A DNA stretch of 64,000 nt from Ochotona curzoniae (taxonomy: Eukaryota; Chordata; Mammalia; Lagomorpha; Ochotonidae), in contig NW_024467119.1 of assembly GCF_017591425.1 (NCBI RefSeq), forward strand, positions 27,749,001 through 27,813,000. The letters are read 5' to 3'. Of this stretch, positions 11,301 to 23,500 are shown piece by piece (the first letter of the stretch is position 1; the number at the start of each line of letters is the position of its first letter). Below the pieces are notes generated by a model. The model saw nothing but the letters and a program-made list of their open reading frames with translations, was not told where the DNA came from and made no database searches. A program made the position numbers and the translations under genes.

Positions 11301-14300
11301 GTTAACTTTGCTTTTTTGCAGCCAGTTAAGGACTTCTGATGATTTGTACTTTGTAACTTAATTTTCTATACCATATGTTTAGGAAACAAAATATTCAACT
11401 TGTTAAAATTCCAGCATCAGGCCCACCATTGTGGTGTAGTTTTTTAATCTGCTGTCTGTGATGCCAGCATCTCATATGGATACTTTTACATCCCAGCTCT
11501 TCTCCCTCTGATCCAGCTTCCTGTTAATGAGCTTGAGAAACACCAGAATATGACCCAAAAGGCTAGGCCCCTGCATTCATGTGGGAAGCTTCAGTGAAGC
11601 TCCTGGCTCCCGACTTCAGCCTGGCCCAGTGTTGGCTGTTGTGGCTGTTTGGGGAATGAATCAGCACATTAGGTTCCTATTTGTCTCTCTGTTTCTTCCT
11701 TTCTTTATATAACTCTGCCTACCTTTCAAATAAATGTATCTTTAAAAAATTCCAGCCTCTTTTATAGTCTTTTTTTAAAAGATTTATTTTGTTTGAAATG
11801 CAGAGTTACAGAGAAAAAAAGACAAAAAGAGAAAGATCTTGCATCTTGTTGCTTCGCTCTGCAAATGACCAAAATGGCACAGCTGAGGCAAGCCAAAACC
11901 AGGAGCTTGGAACTCCAACCAGTTGTCACATGTGGTTTGCAGGATCCCAGCTGTTAGGACCGTTCGCAGCTACTTTTCCCAAGCATATCAGCAGGAAGTT
12001 GGATAGGAAGCTGAATAGCTGGCTGTCAAATCAGTACCCATATGAGACGCTGGTGTGACAGGCAAAGGTTTAACCTGGTATATCACAACACTGTCCTCCT
12101 TTTATTTTGTCTTATGTTAACAGTTTTCACTAAATAAGATAATTTAACAAACGGGTATTGGGCCTCTATGTTTTTAGTCAACACCACTATTTTGGTCTGT
12201 TGAACATGATAAAAATATTCAGGAAGTTTTCTGAAATTTTTTTAGGCTGATACTAAAGATCATCCACTTAAAAAAAAAAGATCATGCTGTTTTCCTGTAA
12301 GATGAACACTGCAGTTACAGTGATAGGATTCATGCAGAGTGTAATTGAGAAAACAATGAAAACAATGACTAAGAACTCAGGTTGGAATCACAGAATTAAT
12401 TTTAAGTTCTTATTTTACCATCTGCCGATTTAAATGAGCTCCAGTCCTCTGTAATTCCTTTATTGATAAAAGCAGAATAAGAAAGGCACTTATTTTTCTA
12501 GGATTTTATAAGCTTTAGATGACATATCAAGCATTTTAAGAACGCTAGGTACATAGTCAATATTCTGTTGTAATTTCTGCTGTTTCTACTGAACTTGCTA
12601 GAAGATGTTTTTGGCTTTGAGTGTATTTTTCATCTTGACTTATGAAAGTCATAAATCTGTTGGAGAATCATCCCTTTTGATTTGAATGCTTTACCACTTC
12701 TGTTGCTCAGTTCTGTCCCTTGGTTGATGAGGAGAAATTTCTCAGTAGGCTCTGAGAATGGTGCATTGTTTTCCAAGCCTCCTGGCTCCATCTCCTGTGC
12801 ACTTATGTACATGATAAAATCATTTCATATTTTCAAAAAATAACCACCGTTTTTGGGCAATGTTAAACATATACCTCATAGTTTTAAATATTAAGGTTAA
12901 TTACAAAATAGTCACTTTTCCCTTGCTACTTTATATATTCAGTATTAACAAAATTATCAGACTATTGTCACTTCAGTGACTTGTTGGGCTAATCCTTTCT
13001 GCCTGCGCACCTGCATCCCATAGAGGTGCCGGTTCATGCCCTGGCTGCTCCTCTTAGGATCCAACTCCCTGCCTGTATCCTGGGAGGGCAACAGAAGATG
13101 ATGGCTCAGATTCCTGGCCTCCACACCCACATGGGAGATCTGGAGGAAACTCCTGGCTTTGGATTGGTTCAGCTCCAGCCATCGTTGCCATTTGAGGAGT
13201 GAGCCAGTGCAAGGAGGATCTCTCTCACTCACTCACTCACTCACCCTCTCTCCCTCTTTCTTTCTCAGTGTAAATCTGCCTTTCAAATAGAGCTAAATAA
13301 TTTTTTAAACAAAAGCTCAAATGTAGTCGAAAGATGGCAATAATTTAAAAAGTAATCAGACTTATATTTTGGTTTCTGTTCTCTCCACCCATATATTGTA
13401 CTATTTTTCTTCTTTCATAAAATATTCTAGCATTGCTAGCTTTTTTTCAGTGTTTTAGTTTTTAAAGAATTTATTTATTTGTGAAGCAGGGAGATGGAGA
13501 GAGAAAGCAAGTGAGCTTACATTCTCTGGTGCATTCCCCCAGGTGCCCACATTCTACAAGGGAGCAGGAACTGAGAGCTGGGAACTCAATCCAGGTTCCC
13601 GCCAAAGATTACAGGAGAGGAATGATTACATGAACCATCACCTGCCGCCTCCCAGGGAATGCAATAGCAGGAAGGAAGCTGGACTCCAGAGTTGAGCCTG
13701 GGATAGGGCAAGCTGCCTCCTGGGAAGTTGGCAGCTTTTGTAGATGCTGCTTTATGTCCTGGCTGCTCCACTTCTGATCTGGCCGTGTGCTAATGGTCTG
13801 GGAAAAGCAGCACAAGATGGCCTAAGCCCTTGGTTCCTTGTCATCCAAGTTGGAGACCCCAATGAAACTCCTGGCTCCAGTCCAGCCTTGTCCATGGAAA
13901 CCTTTTGGAAAGTGAACCAGCAGAGTCGGGTTTCTGTGTGTGTCTTCTTCTAATTTTTAGATAAATAAATAAATGTTTCAAAACAAAACAAAACAATAAC
14001 AAGAGATGAGCCAGCATCCTAGTCCAGGTCACTCAGCACTTCATGTGCTGTGAATATGCAAGTCACATTTTTTTTAAGTTTTATTTGTTTGAAAGTCACT
14101 GAGCCACCTTCTTTCTGCTGGTTCACTCCCCAGCTGGCTGCAACAGCCAGCGTGAGCTATGCCAAAACCAGGAGCCGGGAGCTTCATCCAGTTCTACCAC
14201 AGAGCTAGCAAGGGCTCAAGCAATTGGACCAATCAGTGCTGTTTTTCTCAGGCCATTAGCAGGAAGTGGTATTGTAGGTGGAGCAGCTGGGACTGAACCT

Positions 14301-14476
14301 GCACTCCTGCTGGGATGCCAGCATTGCAGGATTGCAGTTGGCAGCTTAACCCAGTTATGCCACAATGCAGGCCACTCCAAGTGTCATCTTAACCACTAAG
14401 CTGTACCAGCCTACCAACTTTAGGGGGAAATATATATATATTTATATATATATATATTTATTTATATATATATGTT

Positions 14477-14511
<35 letters not shown>

Positions 14512-17500
14512 AAAGACCAGTCATAGGGAAAAGGAAAGACACAGAAGGACATATCTTCCATCTCCTGGTTCACTCTACAAAGTCCCCAAATACCCACAAG
14601 GGCCAGACTGGGCCATGCTAAAGCCAGGAGCTCCATCCGGGTGCTGTGTGGATGGCAGAGGCCCAAGCACTTGAGCCAGCTTTCCTAGTCATCTTTGGCT
14701 GCTTTCCCAGGTGCCTTAGCAAGGAGCTTTGACCAGCCTCTTTAATTCCTCAGACAATGCAGTGCCATTCCTAGTTAGAAATCTTTGCATAGCTCAGTTC
14801 TCACTGCCTGGAACCAACTTTCCTTATTTTTTTGGAATTGTCACTTTTTCTCCTCATTCAATATTCACCCATAGGCATTAATGTCCTTGGAGAGACTTTC
14901 TGACAGCCGTCTTCCCACACCCCAGACCTTCTGTTTTCATTACTTATTTTACTTCCTCTATTACACATCAGCATAACTTTAGTTTTTTAAGTTCGTTCAT
15001 CCAACATTTGTCTTCCAAAGTGAAATGAATGCACTGTGAGAAGTACAGTTGAATTTGCTTTATGTATCTTGGAACATTGCCTCATATTTAATAAGAGATC
15101 AGGAAACATTTGTAGATATTTGTGAGTGAACGGATGAATGAATTAATCGGTAGTATTGGTTCACAAGATTAACATTTATGCTAAAGCAACGTGTGTTCAT
15201 TCCTAACTAGCAAATGGGCATACTTCTTGTTCTTTAGTACTGACTTCTATTTGGCCAATTCAAGAAAATCTTAACTGTCTTTTGAAAAAATATTTCTTTG
15301 CCGAAGTAAGGCAGTAAATGTCATGATTTAAGTGAAAAAAAAGTTGCATTTGCTGGCTTCCACCTGGTCAGGCTCTGACCCCCTGTGGGGCATTTTCTGC
15401 AGAGTATTATTTACCCAGCATTGCAGAGTACTTGAGTGACTACATCCTTTTACCATTCAAGAAATAAGCCATTTATTTTTATAAAATTATCTTAATAACT
15501 CTGAGGAATGAAATGCATCTTAAGAACTGACACGCCCACAGGAGCCCTGTGTTGTGTTCCTGGCTCCAGCTCCAGCCTGGCTCAGTTCCAGCGAGCACAG
15601 GCATCTGGGGAATGAACTAGCTGATGAAAACACAACTACACTTTCTCTCTTTTCGTTTCTCTAAATCTCAAATTCAAACAAACAAAAAACAGAAAGGAAA
15701 GGAAAAAAAATTCTCAGGAGGAAAATATTCATCAATATATACTAATAAGAATATTTATAAACACTTTCCTAAAAATATACATGTTTTTCTCTGAGTACAG
15801 GTGAAATGGCATTATTAGGCTCCCCAGTGATTATCTTCCTGCATTTTTTTTCTTACAGAATGTAGGTTATAGGGGTTGCCATGGAGGTGCAGAATGTTAA
15901 GCCATTGCTTGAGATGTTGGCAGCCCATACTGAGGCGCTTGTTGAAGTCCAGCTGGTCTGCTTCTGACCCGCACGCTGCCAATACAGCTCAAGATGATCC
16001 AAGCACTTGGGTGATGGAGCAGGATGGAGTTCTGGCTCTGGTTTCCCCAGAACTGGCTTTTGTGATCATCTGAGGTGACAAGCAGTGAAGTGGGAATCTC
16101 TCATGGGCACCCTCATTCTGCCTTTCGGATAAATAAATATTTAAGAATGGATAATCTGGGTCTTATACGCTAACTGTCAGGGTACAACATCAACATTTCT
16201 ACAGAAAAATATTCATTTTAGGTGTTCATGAATATTACAATTTATTTCTTCTTCAGGATCATTAAAAATGACCTCTTTGGCAAGTTATTTAACAGACTAG
16301 ATATTGATTTGTTGTTTAGTATTTTCAATTTGATTTGAGGAGGTTATTAAGAATGTAAGAGACCTGTTTTCTCTTAGAAATATGTTATTTGCCAAATCCT
16401 CTTAATGAAATTTTTGGAAGAGCTTTTATGTGATAGAATGAAGACACCTTATTTATATATATGATAACTTATTGCAAGGATATTGAGAATGGAGTGACTA
16501 ACTAGGTTTTCTATCTTTTGTATAATGGAGCCAAAATTTGTGAGCAAAATGTGGAAAATGTATTTATGGAAAATAAATAAGTATAGAAAATGTATCTATT
16601 TATTTGAAAGACAAAGTGGCAAAAAGAGACAGAGAGAGATCTTCCATTCACTAGTTCATTCCCCAAATGGCTGCATCCATTGAACTTGGCCAGCTTGAAG
16701 CCCAGAACCTTGAACTTTACCTGGCTCTCTCCCCTCTTGGGTGGCAGGGGCCAGCCATGTGGGCCATGTTCTATTGACTTGCTGTGCATGTTAGCAGGCA
16801 GCTGTAGAGTACCTGGCACTTGAACCCACACACAGATGGTGGCTCAACTCACCATTCCAGGCCCTAGAGACCTTTGTGATTTTATATTTTTAATCTTATG
16901 TGCAGTTCATCTCCTTAGGTTTGCATTTTTATCTGTTCTGCTTTGTTTTAGCCACTATCCTCATGCTCTCCTTCATTGCTCCCTGAATATTCTCTGGAAT
17001 TTAGCTGTGAGTGGTAAACGAATGAGCAACCAAGTAAGAGAGCATCCCTACGAAAGCCAAAAGGCAGTGCTTCGATGAGTAGGTCCTGTCTCTCCCTTAG
17101 TAGTCACATTTGAACAGGGAGTGAGAGTGTAAGCTACTGTGTAATAAAAAAGGTGTTTGCTCTACATGACGGTGAATATCCTTTCATTAAAGAATGTTTT
17201 ACAAATGCTCTTTCAACATATATCTAGTTCAGATAGTATCTAAAATAACTTCTTTGTGGAGTCTACCCGTCTTTCATTTTTTTTTTGCTGAGGACATTCT
17301 GGTGTCTCTAAAAACTGTTTATTCTAAATGTCTACTGTGTTAAATATTTGTGAAGCAAGTTTATGTCATGAACTTCCTCATTTACTTCCTTTATTCTAGT
17401 CTTTTTAAAAGTGTTCTTATTTTGGAGATTGTTACAGTTCGAATTTAGAAGTACTGAGATAATAAAAATGAGTGTAGTGGATTCTGTGTTCTGCCCTGGA

Positions 17501-20500
17501 CCGAGTGATGTGTCTCTACCTTGCACCACCCAGTGTGTCTGTACACCAAAAAAAAAAAGTTACCTTTTCTTTTTTTCTGAAATTGCAGTTTAGGATTTCT
17601 CAGAGAAATGTTATATTTTCCAAAGCTGTTATTAAGATTGATCAAACGTTTAGCTTTAAGTTTTCATTAATTTAATTATTTGACAAATTACTATGTACAA
17701 AGGAAGGTAGGTGGACATGAGTCATTGAAAAAGCAGCTGGAGATAACTTATTGAAGAACTGACTTCTCAACATATTGTCTTCTAAAGAATGTCTGCCATT
17801 TAAAAAAAATTTTAAATAATTTTTTTTGAAAGAGAGAAAGAGAGAGAGCACAAGAGAACATACACCCAGCCAGTGGTTTTCTCCAAACTGGCTAGAATGG
17901 CTAGGGCTGAGCCAGTTCAAATCCCAATTCTTACCAGTCTCCCATGCAAGTGGAAGGGGCCCAAGCAGTCTGGCCATCTTCGATTGCTTTTCCTCTGCCG
18001 TTCATTAGCAGGGAGCCAGACTGGAAACGGAACATCAGAGGCAGACATTGGTGCTCTTCTGGGATGCTAGTGTTGCCAGCAGTGGCTTTACCTGCTTTGC
18101 CATAATGCCAGTTCTACTTGTGCTTTTTGTACTTTATTTTTAAGTTGCTCCATGCTTTGAAATCTAGAGTTGTTTTTTTGTTTTTGTTTTTTTTTTTTTA
18201 AGTTGCAATGTTTCATTGGAAATCTTTGTCTCATCTACAGGTTTTTGGAAATGCCCCACCAAATACAATGACAGAAAAATTTTCTGATCTTCTGCAGTTC
18301 ACAACACAAGTCTCTCGACTAATGGTGACAGAGATTCGAAGGAGAGCATCCAACAAATCCACAGGTATTTCTATAGAAGCCAGTGGGAATGGGCAGACAG
18401 TTCAAAGCAAGTAAGAAATACACGCAAGTGCTTAAGCACACGGATTTGCTCCTGCTCCACCTCTCTATTCCTACCGTTGTTTTCAGCAGCTTCCTCTTGG
18501 AGTAGCTATACTGGGGCTGCTGTGCCTGGGCCACCCTTATATCCTCCCAGTTCCTTTCTGAGAAAGACATGCTTTAGCACGAGGTGGGAGGCAAACCTGT
18601 TTTCTGGCCATATGAAGTTTTTTTTAGAATACTTTCTTTTAATCTTTTGATTTTCTTTCTCCCTGTATTTCAGCAAAACTGAGCTGTTTATAGCCCAAAC
18701 ACGGCAGTCCTTCTGATTCTTTACAAATCTTTCATCCAGGAAGAATAATCTTCCTCTTAATGTCTAAATCTCAGCTAAGATGAAGTCATGCTTCTTTGAT
18801 GGCGAGTTTTTTGATTACTTTAGTAAAATAAACATCCTCCTCTACTCCAGACTCCTGTTTTCTTTGTCAACTTCCCGGGTGATAGTGTGTGTGTGTCTTT
18901 ATTATCCTCTCAGACTTTAAGCAGCTTAGGGGTCTTCAGTGTCATCTGTAGTGGTTTTTATCTGTGCTGGCTACATGGCTTTTATTCTTATGTCTCCATT
19001 CACGTCCACCTAGGATGCATCCTCTTTCTAAAACATGTGTGACTTTTAAAGTTTATTTTTAATTCTTAAATTAACTTTCTTATTTGGTAAAGTATCTTTT
19101 TTTAGCCTTTTACTGAAAAAGATTTCGGGAGAGTTACCATTTTTAATTCTTGGCTCTGGCCAAGAAAAGAGTGTTCTTCCTTCTTCCCTGAGGCAAGTGA
19201 TATCCATTAGTTTGATGACCTATCTATCAGATGATCAGAGTTTAGAATAAACACCATTATTTCTGATACATGCTATATTGTGGAAAGGGACACGTGCCCG
19301 AACCTGAGTCAGCTGGAGAAAAGAGAATGAAGGTTCACCACTCTGATTTTTTGCAGACAGGTGTGCCGAGGAGACCTGCGGAACCTGCCAACATTGAGGG
19401 GCAGCAAAGCCTCCACTCTTCATCCCAGCCCTTTGAAGAAGTTGGCTCTATGGGAAAATGCATAACCACTGTTGAGCCTTGTATGGAGGACTTAGAGGAG
19501 CTGTTTGAGAACCCTAATCCTCCCTGCAGTTAGGAAGCTCTCCTTCCTGGGCAGTCAAGCCACCAGGTTCAGGTTGGGTTGAGCTGGACATTGGGCTCCC
19601 GAGAGGGGACACGGTCAGTGTAGGTGTCTGGACTGGGCCGGTTCCTTCTGCCGGAAGCCCATGATGAGGATGAAAGGCCATTTTGGAGAATTTTATAGCT
19701 TGCAACACATCACTCCTTCTTTGAGTGAGTACTGGCTTCTAGGTCAGAAATAATTTTATTTCATGATTTTAAAAATTGTTTCTCCATCATATTCTAGATC
19801 CTTATGCTGCTGTGAGCCATCTAAAGTTATTTAGACTCTTGATTCTTTCTCTGTGAGCTGTGTTTTTCTCTAGAAGCTTTCGGGGTCAAATGTTTGTCCC
19901 TTTTATTCTAAAATTGTATGCAACTGTGTCATGTGACATACCGGTTTATATGTATACATTATGCTAGGTACTCACTGGAGCCTTTTGGTTTGGGAATGTG
20001 TCTTGAACATTGGACAACTTTCATGAATTATTTGATGATATCCTCCCTCTGTTTACTCTTTCTAGTCAGATGCTTCTGTTTAGAGTGTCCTTTTGTTTTC
20101 TTAAACTCTTCTTTTTCTTTGTTTTTTTAGCTGCTGGCTGAACTCTTCAGCTTTATCATCCACCCCGTCTATGAAGTTTTATTCATTTGTGATATTGTAG
20201 TTTCCACGTCTAAGTGTTTTCTCTGTCTCTCAGGGAGGAAGTCTGTGTTTTTTAAGGGAAACATTTGCTTGTGTCTCCGAGGTGTTTCAGATTTCCATCT
20301 CTAAATAATGTGCATCTTTCATGTTTAATAAATGACATCTTTATTATTTTGTGTTTGTTTCTTTTATGTTAGAAAATGTCCTGTTATGTCTCATCCTTGG
20401 CCATCTGCCCTAATATAAGAATGGCACATTAAAATGCTAATGGATAGCTTTTTAAAATTGTGAACAGAGTTTGCAACTATGGGCACTTATTTGTAGTGTT

Positions 20501-23500
20501 TTTCCCTGAGCGAGGCAGATTCCCCAAAGCATTGTCCAGTCTCTGCTCGAAATATATATTCCTGATTCTGAGAATTTGGGAAATCAAGGACAAAAATGTT
20601 TTGGGACCTGTAACATTCAGTGTTTAAACTTCTGCTTTATTTCTTTGTGCAGACTCCTTGCAAGGTATCCTCCACTGCACAGCCGCAGTGCGGTGTTCCT
20701 GTAAGAGCGGGATCTGAATGCTCTTACGCCGACTTGCCAACAGTCAGTCCTCTCCAGTGTAGTCAGTCCCACATTTACCTCTGCTTCCAAAGATATCCAT
20801 GCCGACAATTCCTGAGCCTCTTGGGAATTTATGGTAATCTGGATATGAATGCAGAAGTGAGATTCATGGTAAATTTAAAGCAAGTACAAGGAGTGCAGAA
20901 AAAGAACCAGATTACCGTTGCCGTGCTCTTTGTTCCTTTGCTCTTACAAATTTATACTTTTACAAAAAAAAAATCTGTTCACATCGATCTTAGTGAGTAT
21001 ATGAATAGGAGCTGTGTGCTTGACCTGCTCTAGCAAATTCTCCCCCAGATGGGTAGAAATTCATCTTCTCAGTTTTGGAGGCTGAAGTCCAAAACAAGGG
21101 TGCCAGCAACATTGAATTTCTTGTGACGGCACTGTCCTCGACTTGTAGGCTGCCGCCCTCTTGTTCTGTGCTTGCACGGAGGAAAGAGAAACAGCAAGCT
21201 CTGCTGTCTTTTCTTAAAGGACACAAATCCCTTTGTCACCCTCTAGGCCTCACCTAAAAAAATTGCCTTCCAAAGAATCCATCTTCAAAAACCACCATGA
21301 TTTGAATTAGGGCTTCAAAACGGTCCACAACAGTTGTGTTACAGGAGAGAGTGGAGATAACTATACAGTCTTTGGAGCAATAGATAAGAAAATGTTTTGA
21401 GGACAACAATTAAACCCCTGTTTCAAAAGTAATATTGTACATATTAGTTTTTGGTTGTTACAGCAAAATACCTGTCAGAAGCCACTTAAGGAAGAAAGGA
21501 GGTAAATTTTGGCCGACAGTTTTGGAGATTAAGAGTCCAAGATTGAGTCATCCCATTGGTTGAGCATCTGGATGGGTAACTTACTAAAACTCCTGAGGTG
21601 CCACAGATAAGAAATGTGTGTCTTATGTCACCACTGTCAATTGATTGTAAAGGGGTGCACTCAGCTGGGGCTCCACTCAACCTAATTCAATGTCATGACT
21701 TCCTGAAGTACTCACCTCTCAACCACTTACATCTCTACCTTCCAAGTACTTTGAGCATCTGACTTTGGGAAATTCAAACTTTAACATGTAGACTGAGGGA
21801 CACACACAGTCCAAATCATAGAATCAAATATTACATTAATTGATAAGTTTAAAATGGATGCTTTTCATCATATTTGCAGTCTTTCAAATAAATCTAATGA
21901 AAAGTAATTAAATGAGCTATCTCTTGTTGTGTTCTCCCCTCTTCATCCAAGCAATGGTGATGTAGAGGGGTGCGGTTTGCTCCCTAAGTGGGCACAACAG
22001 CAGAGGCCTGGCAGGCCAAATCCAGGAGCTTACTCAGGTTCCCCTATGTGTGTGCCAGGAACCAGGACCCTTGGGCTATCTTCTATTGCTTTTGCAGATT
22101 GGATCTGGAGCCACTGGGACTTGAACTGGAATACATATGTTGTCTCAGTCAGAGGCTTAACCCCATAGGCCACCACACTGGCCCCTGTAGTTATATTTTA
22201 AAATACTTAATCTGCATATTATAAAAAGGTATTTTACTACGCTAGGAATTTGTTTTCCTAATTCCCTTTATGAGTTTACATCCATATGGCAATTTTTTTT
22301 AAAGGTAGACTAAACTTTTACATATGGTATATCATTGTTAAAGTGCTAAAGTGTTTTTTAACTGTACATGTTGAAATAATCCAAGCTCATAGGAGGTTGT
22401 AAGGATGTTACAGTAGTGTTGTATGCTTCTCATACGTCTTCCCCCATTGATGACATGATTGCTAAGCTGTATTTTTATGTATAGTGCAATTCTGTATACT
22501 TTTTAAACTTCTGAAATGTGTTAGAATCATATGAGAGTCAGTTCCGGTTTTGTGTTATCTCCTCATGAGAATCTCCCCTGCTCACCCTAACTAATTTTTG
22601 CCTCTCACATCCCCATCTCCTTTTCTTCTTCCTTTTTTCTTTCTTTCTTTTTTTTTTAAACTTTAAGAATTGAAGTAATGTTGAACAGCCCTTACTTTTA
22701 GACAGGAGTATAATTCTACAGTATCTCCTCCATCAGCATTAAAGACCTCTGGCTGTGAGAATTCTGGTTTTCTTTCATTTTAAGTCTTGAACATTGAAAG
22801 ATTCTTTCTTGTGTGATAGTTAATGTTGTTCATGATACAGTTCCGTAGGCACAGGGATTCCCCTCATCTACCTTCCCTTCCTCATTCTTCCTCCCCACTG
22901 CTTCCCCCATGTTATTAGAATGGTATAGCCTTCAGCAACAGTCATAAACCCAACATTCTGCTAGTTAAATGTATCCTATGCACACTTAAATACATCTGCC
23001 TTTATATTTATTGAGCATGTACTTTGCTTTATATCAGACAGAACAGAAGATATTTCTCCTTTTGAAACCAGCTAGTTTCACTAAGCATAATGATCTCTAG
23101 TTGATACCATTTGTTGCTAATGGTAGCATTTTATTCTTCTTAATGACTGAGTAGTACTCCCTGGAGCAGATGTACCACACTTTGTTTATGCATTCATTCC
23201 TCTTTTCAGTGGGCATCCAGGTTGTTTCTATGTCTTTACTGTTGTAGATTGTGCTGCTGTAAATATAGGGTTGCAGGTTATTTTCTTACATGCAGATTTC
23301 ATTTCCTTTAGATATATTCCCACAAGTGAGATAGCTGGGTCACACAACGGATCAATTTTCAGTTGTGTTAGAACTCTCCATATTGACTTCCATCGTTCCT
23401 ACAGTAGGCTGCATTGCCAGGAGGATAATTCTGGAATATCTGCTTAGTCAGTGTTAAAGACTTCTGGCTACAAGACTCCTGTTTTTCTCTTGTTTTTAGT

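Larger units (their letters stand above)
5354..18240 (+). other. WDFY3 intron A-B, 12.9 kb, very SINE-dense
   Basis: Starts gtaagtcc and ends ctcatctacag. It contains about a dozen SINEs on both strands, one lagomorph-type L1 3' end (9085-9470), MIR/L2 relics, a pyrimidine-rich tract (6270-6565) and an AT microsatellite (14428-14508). Stretches with nothing recognised: 6570-7360, 7460-8500, 8705-9080, 9475-10290, 10610-11410, 15160-15530, 16150-16580 and 16870-17815. No coding signal was found. Confidence 0.85.
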
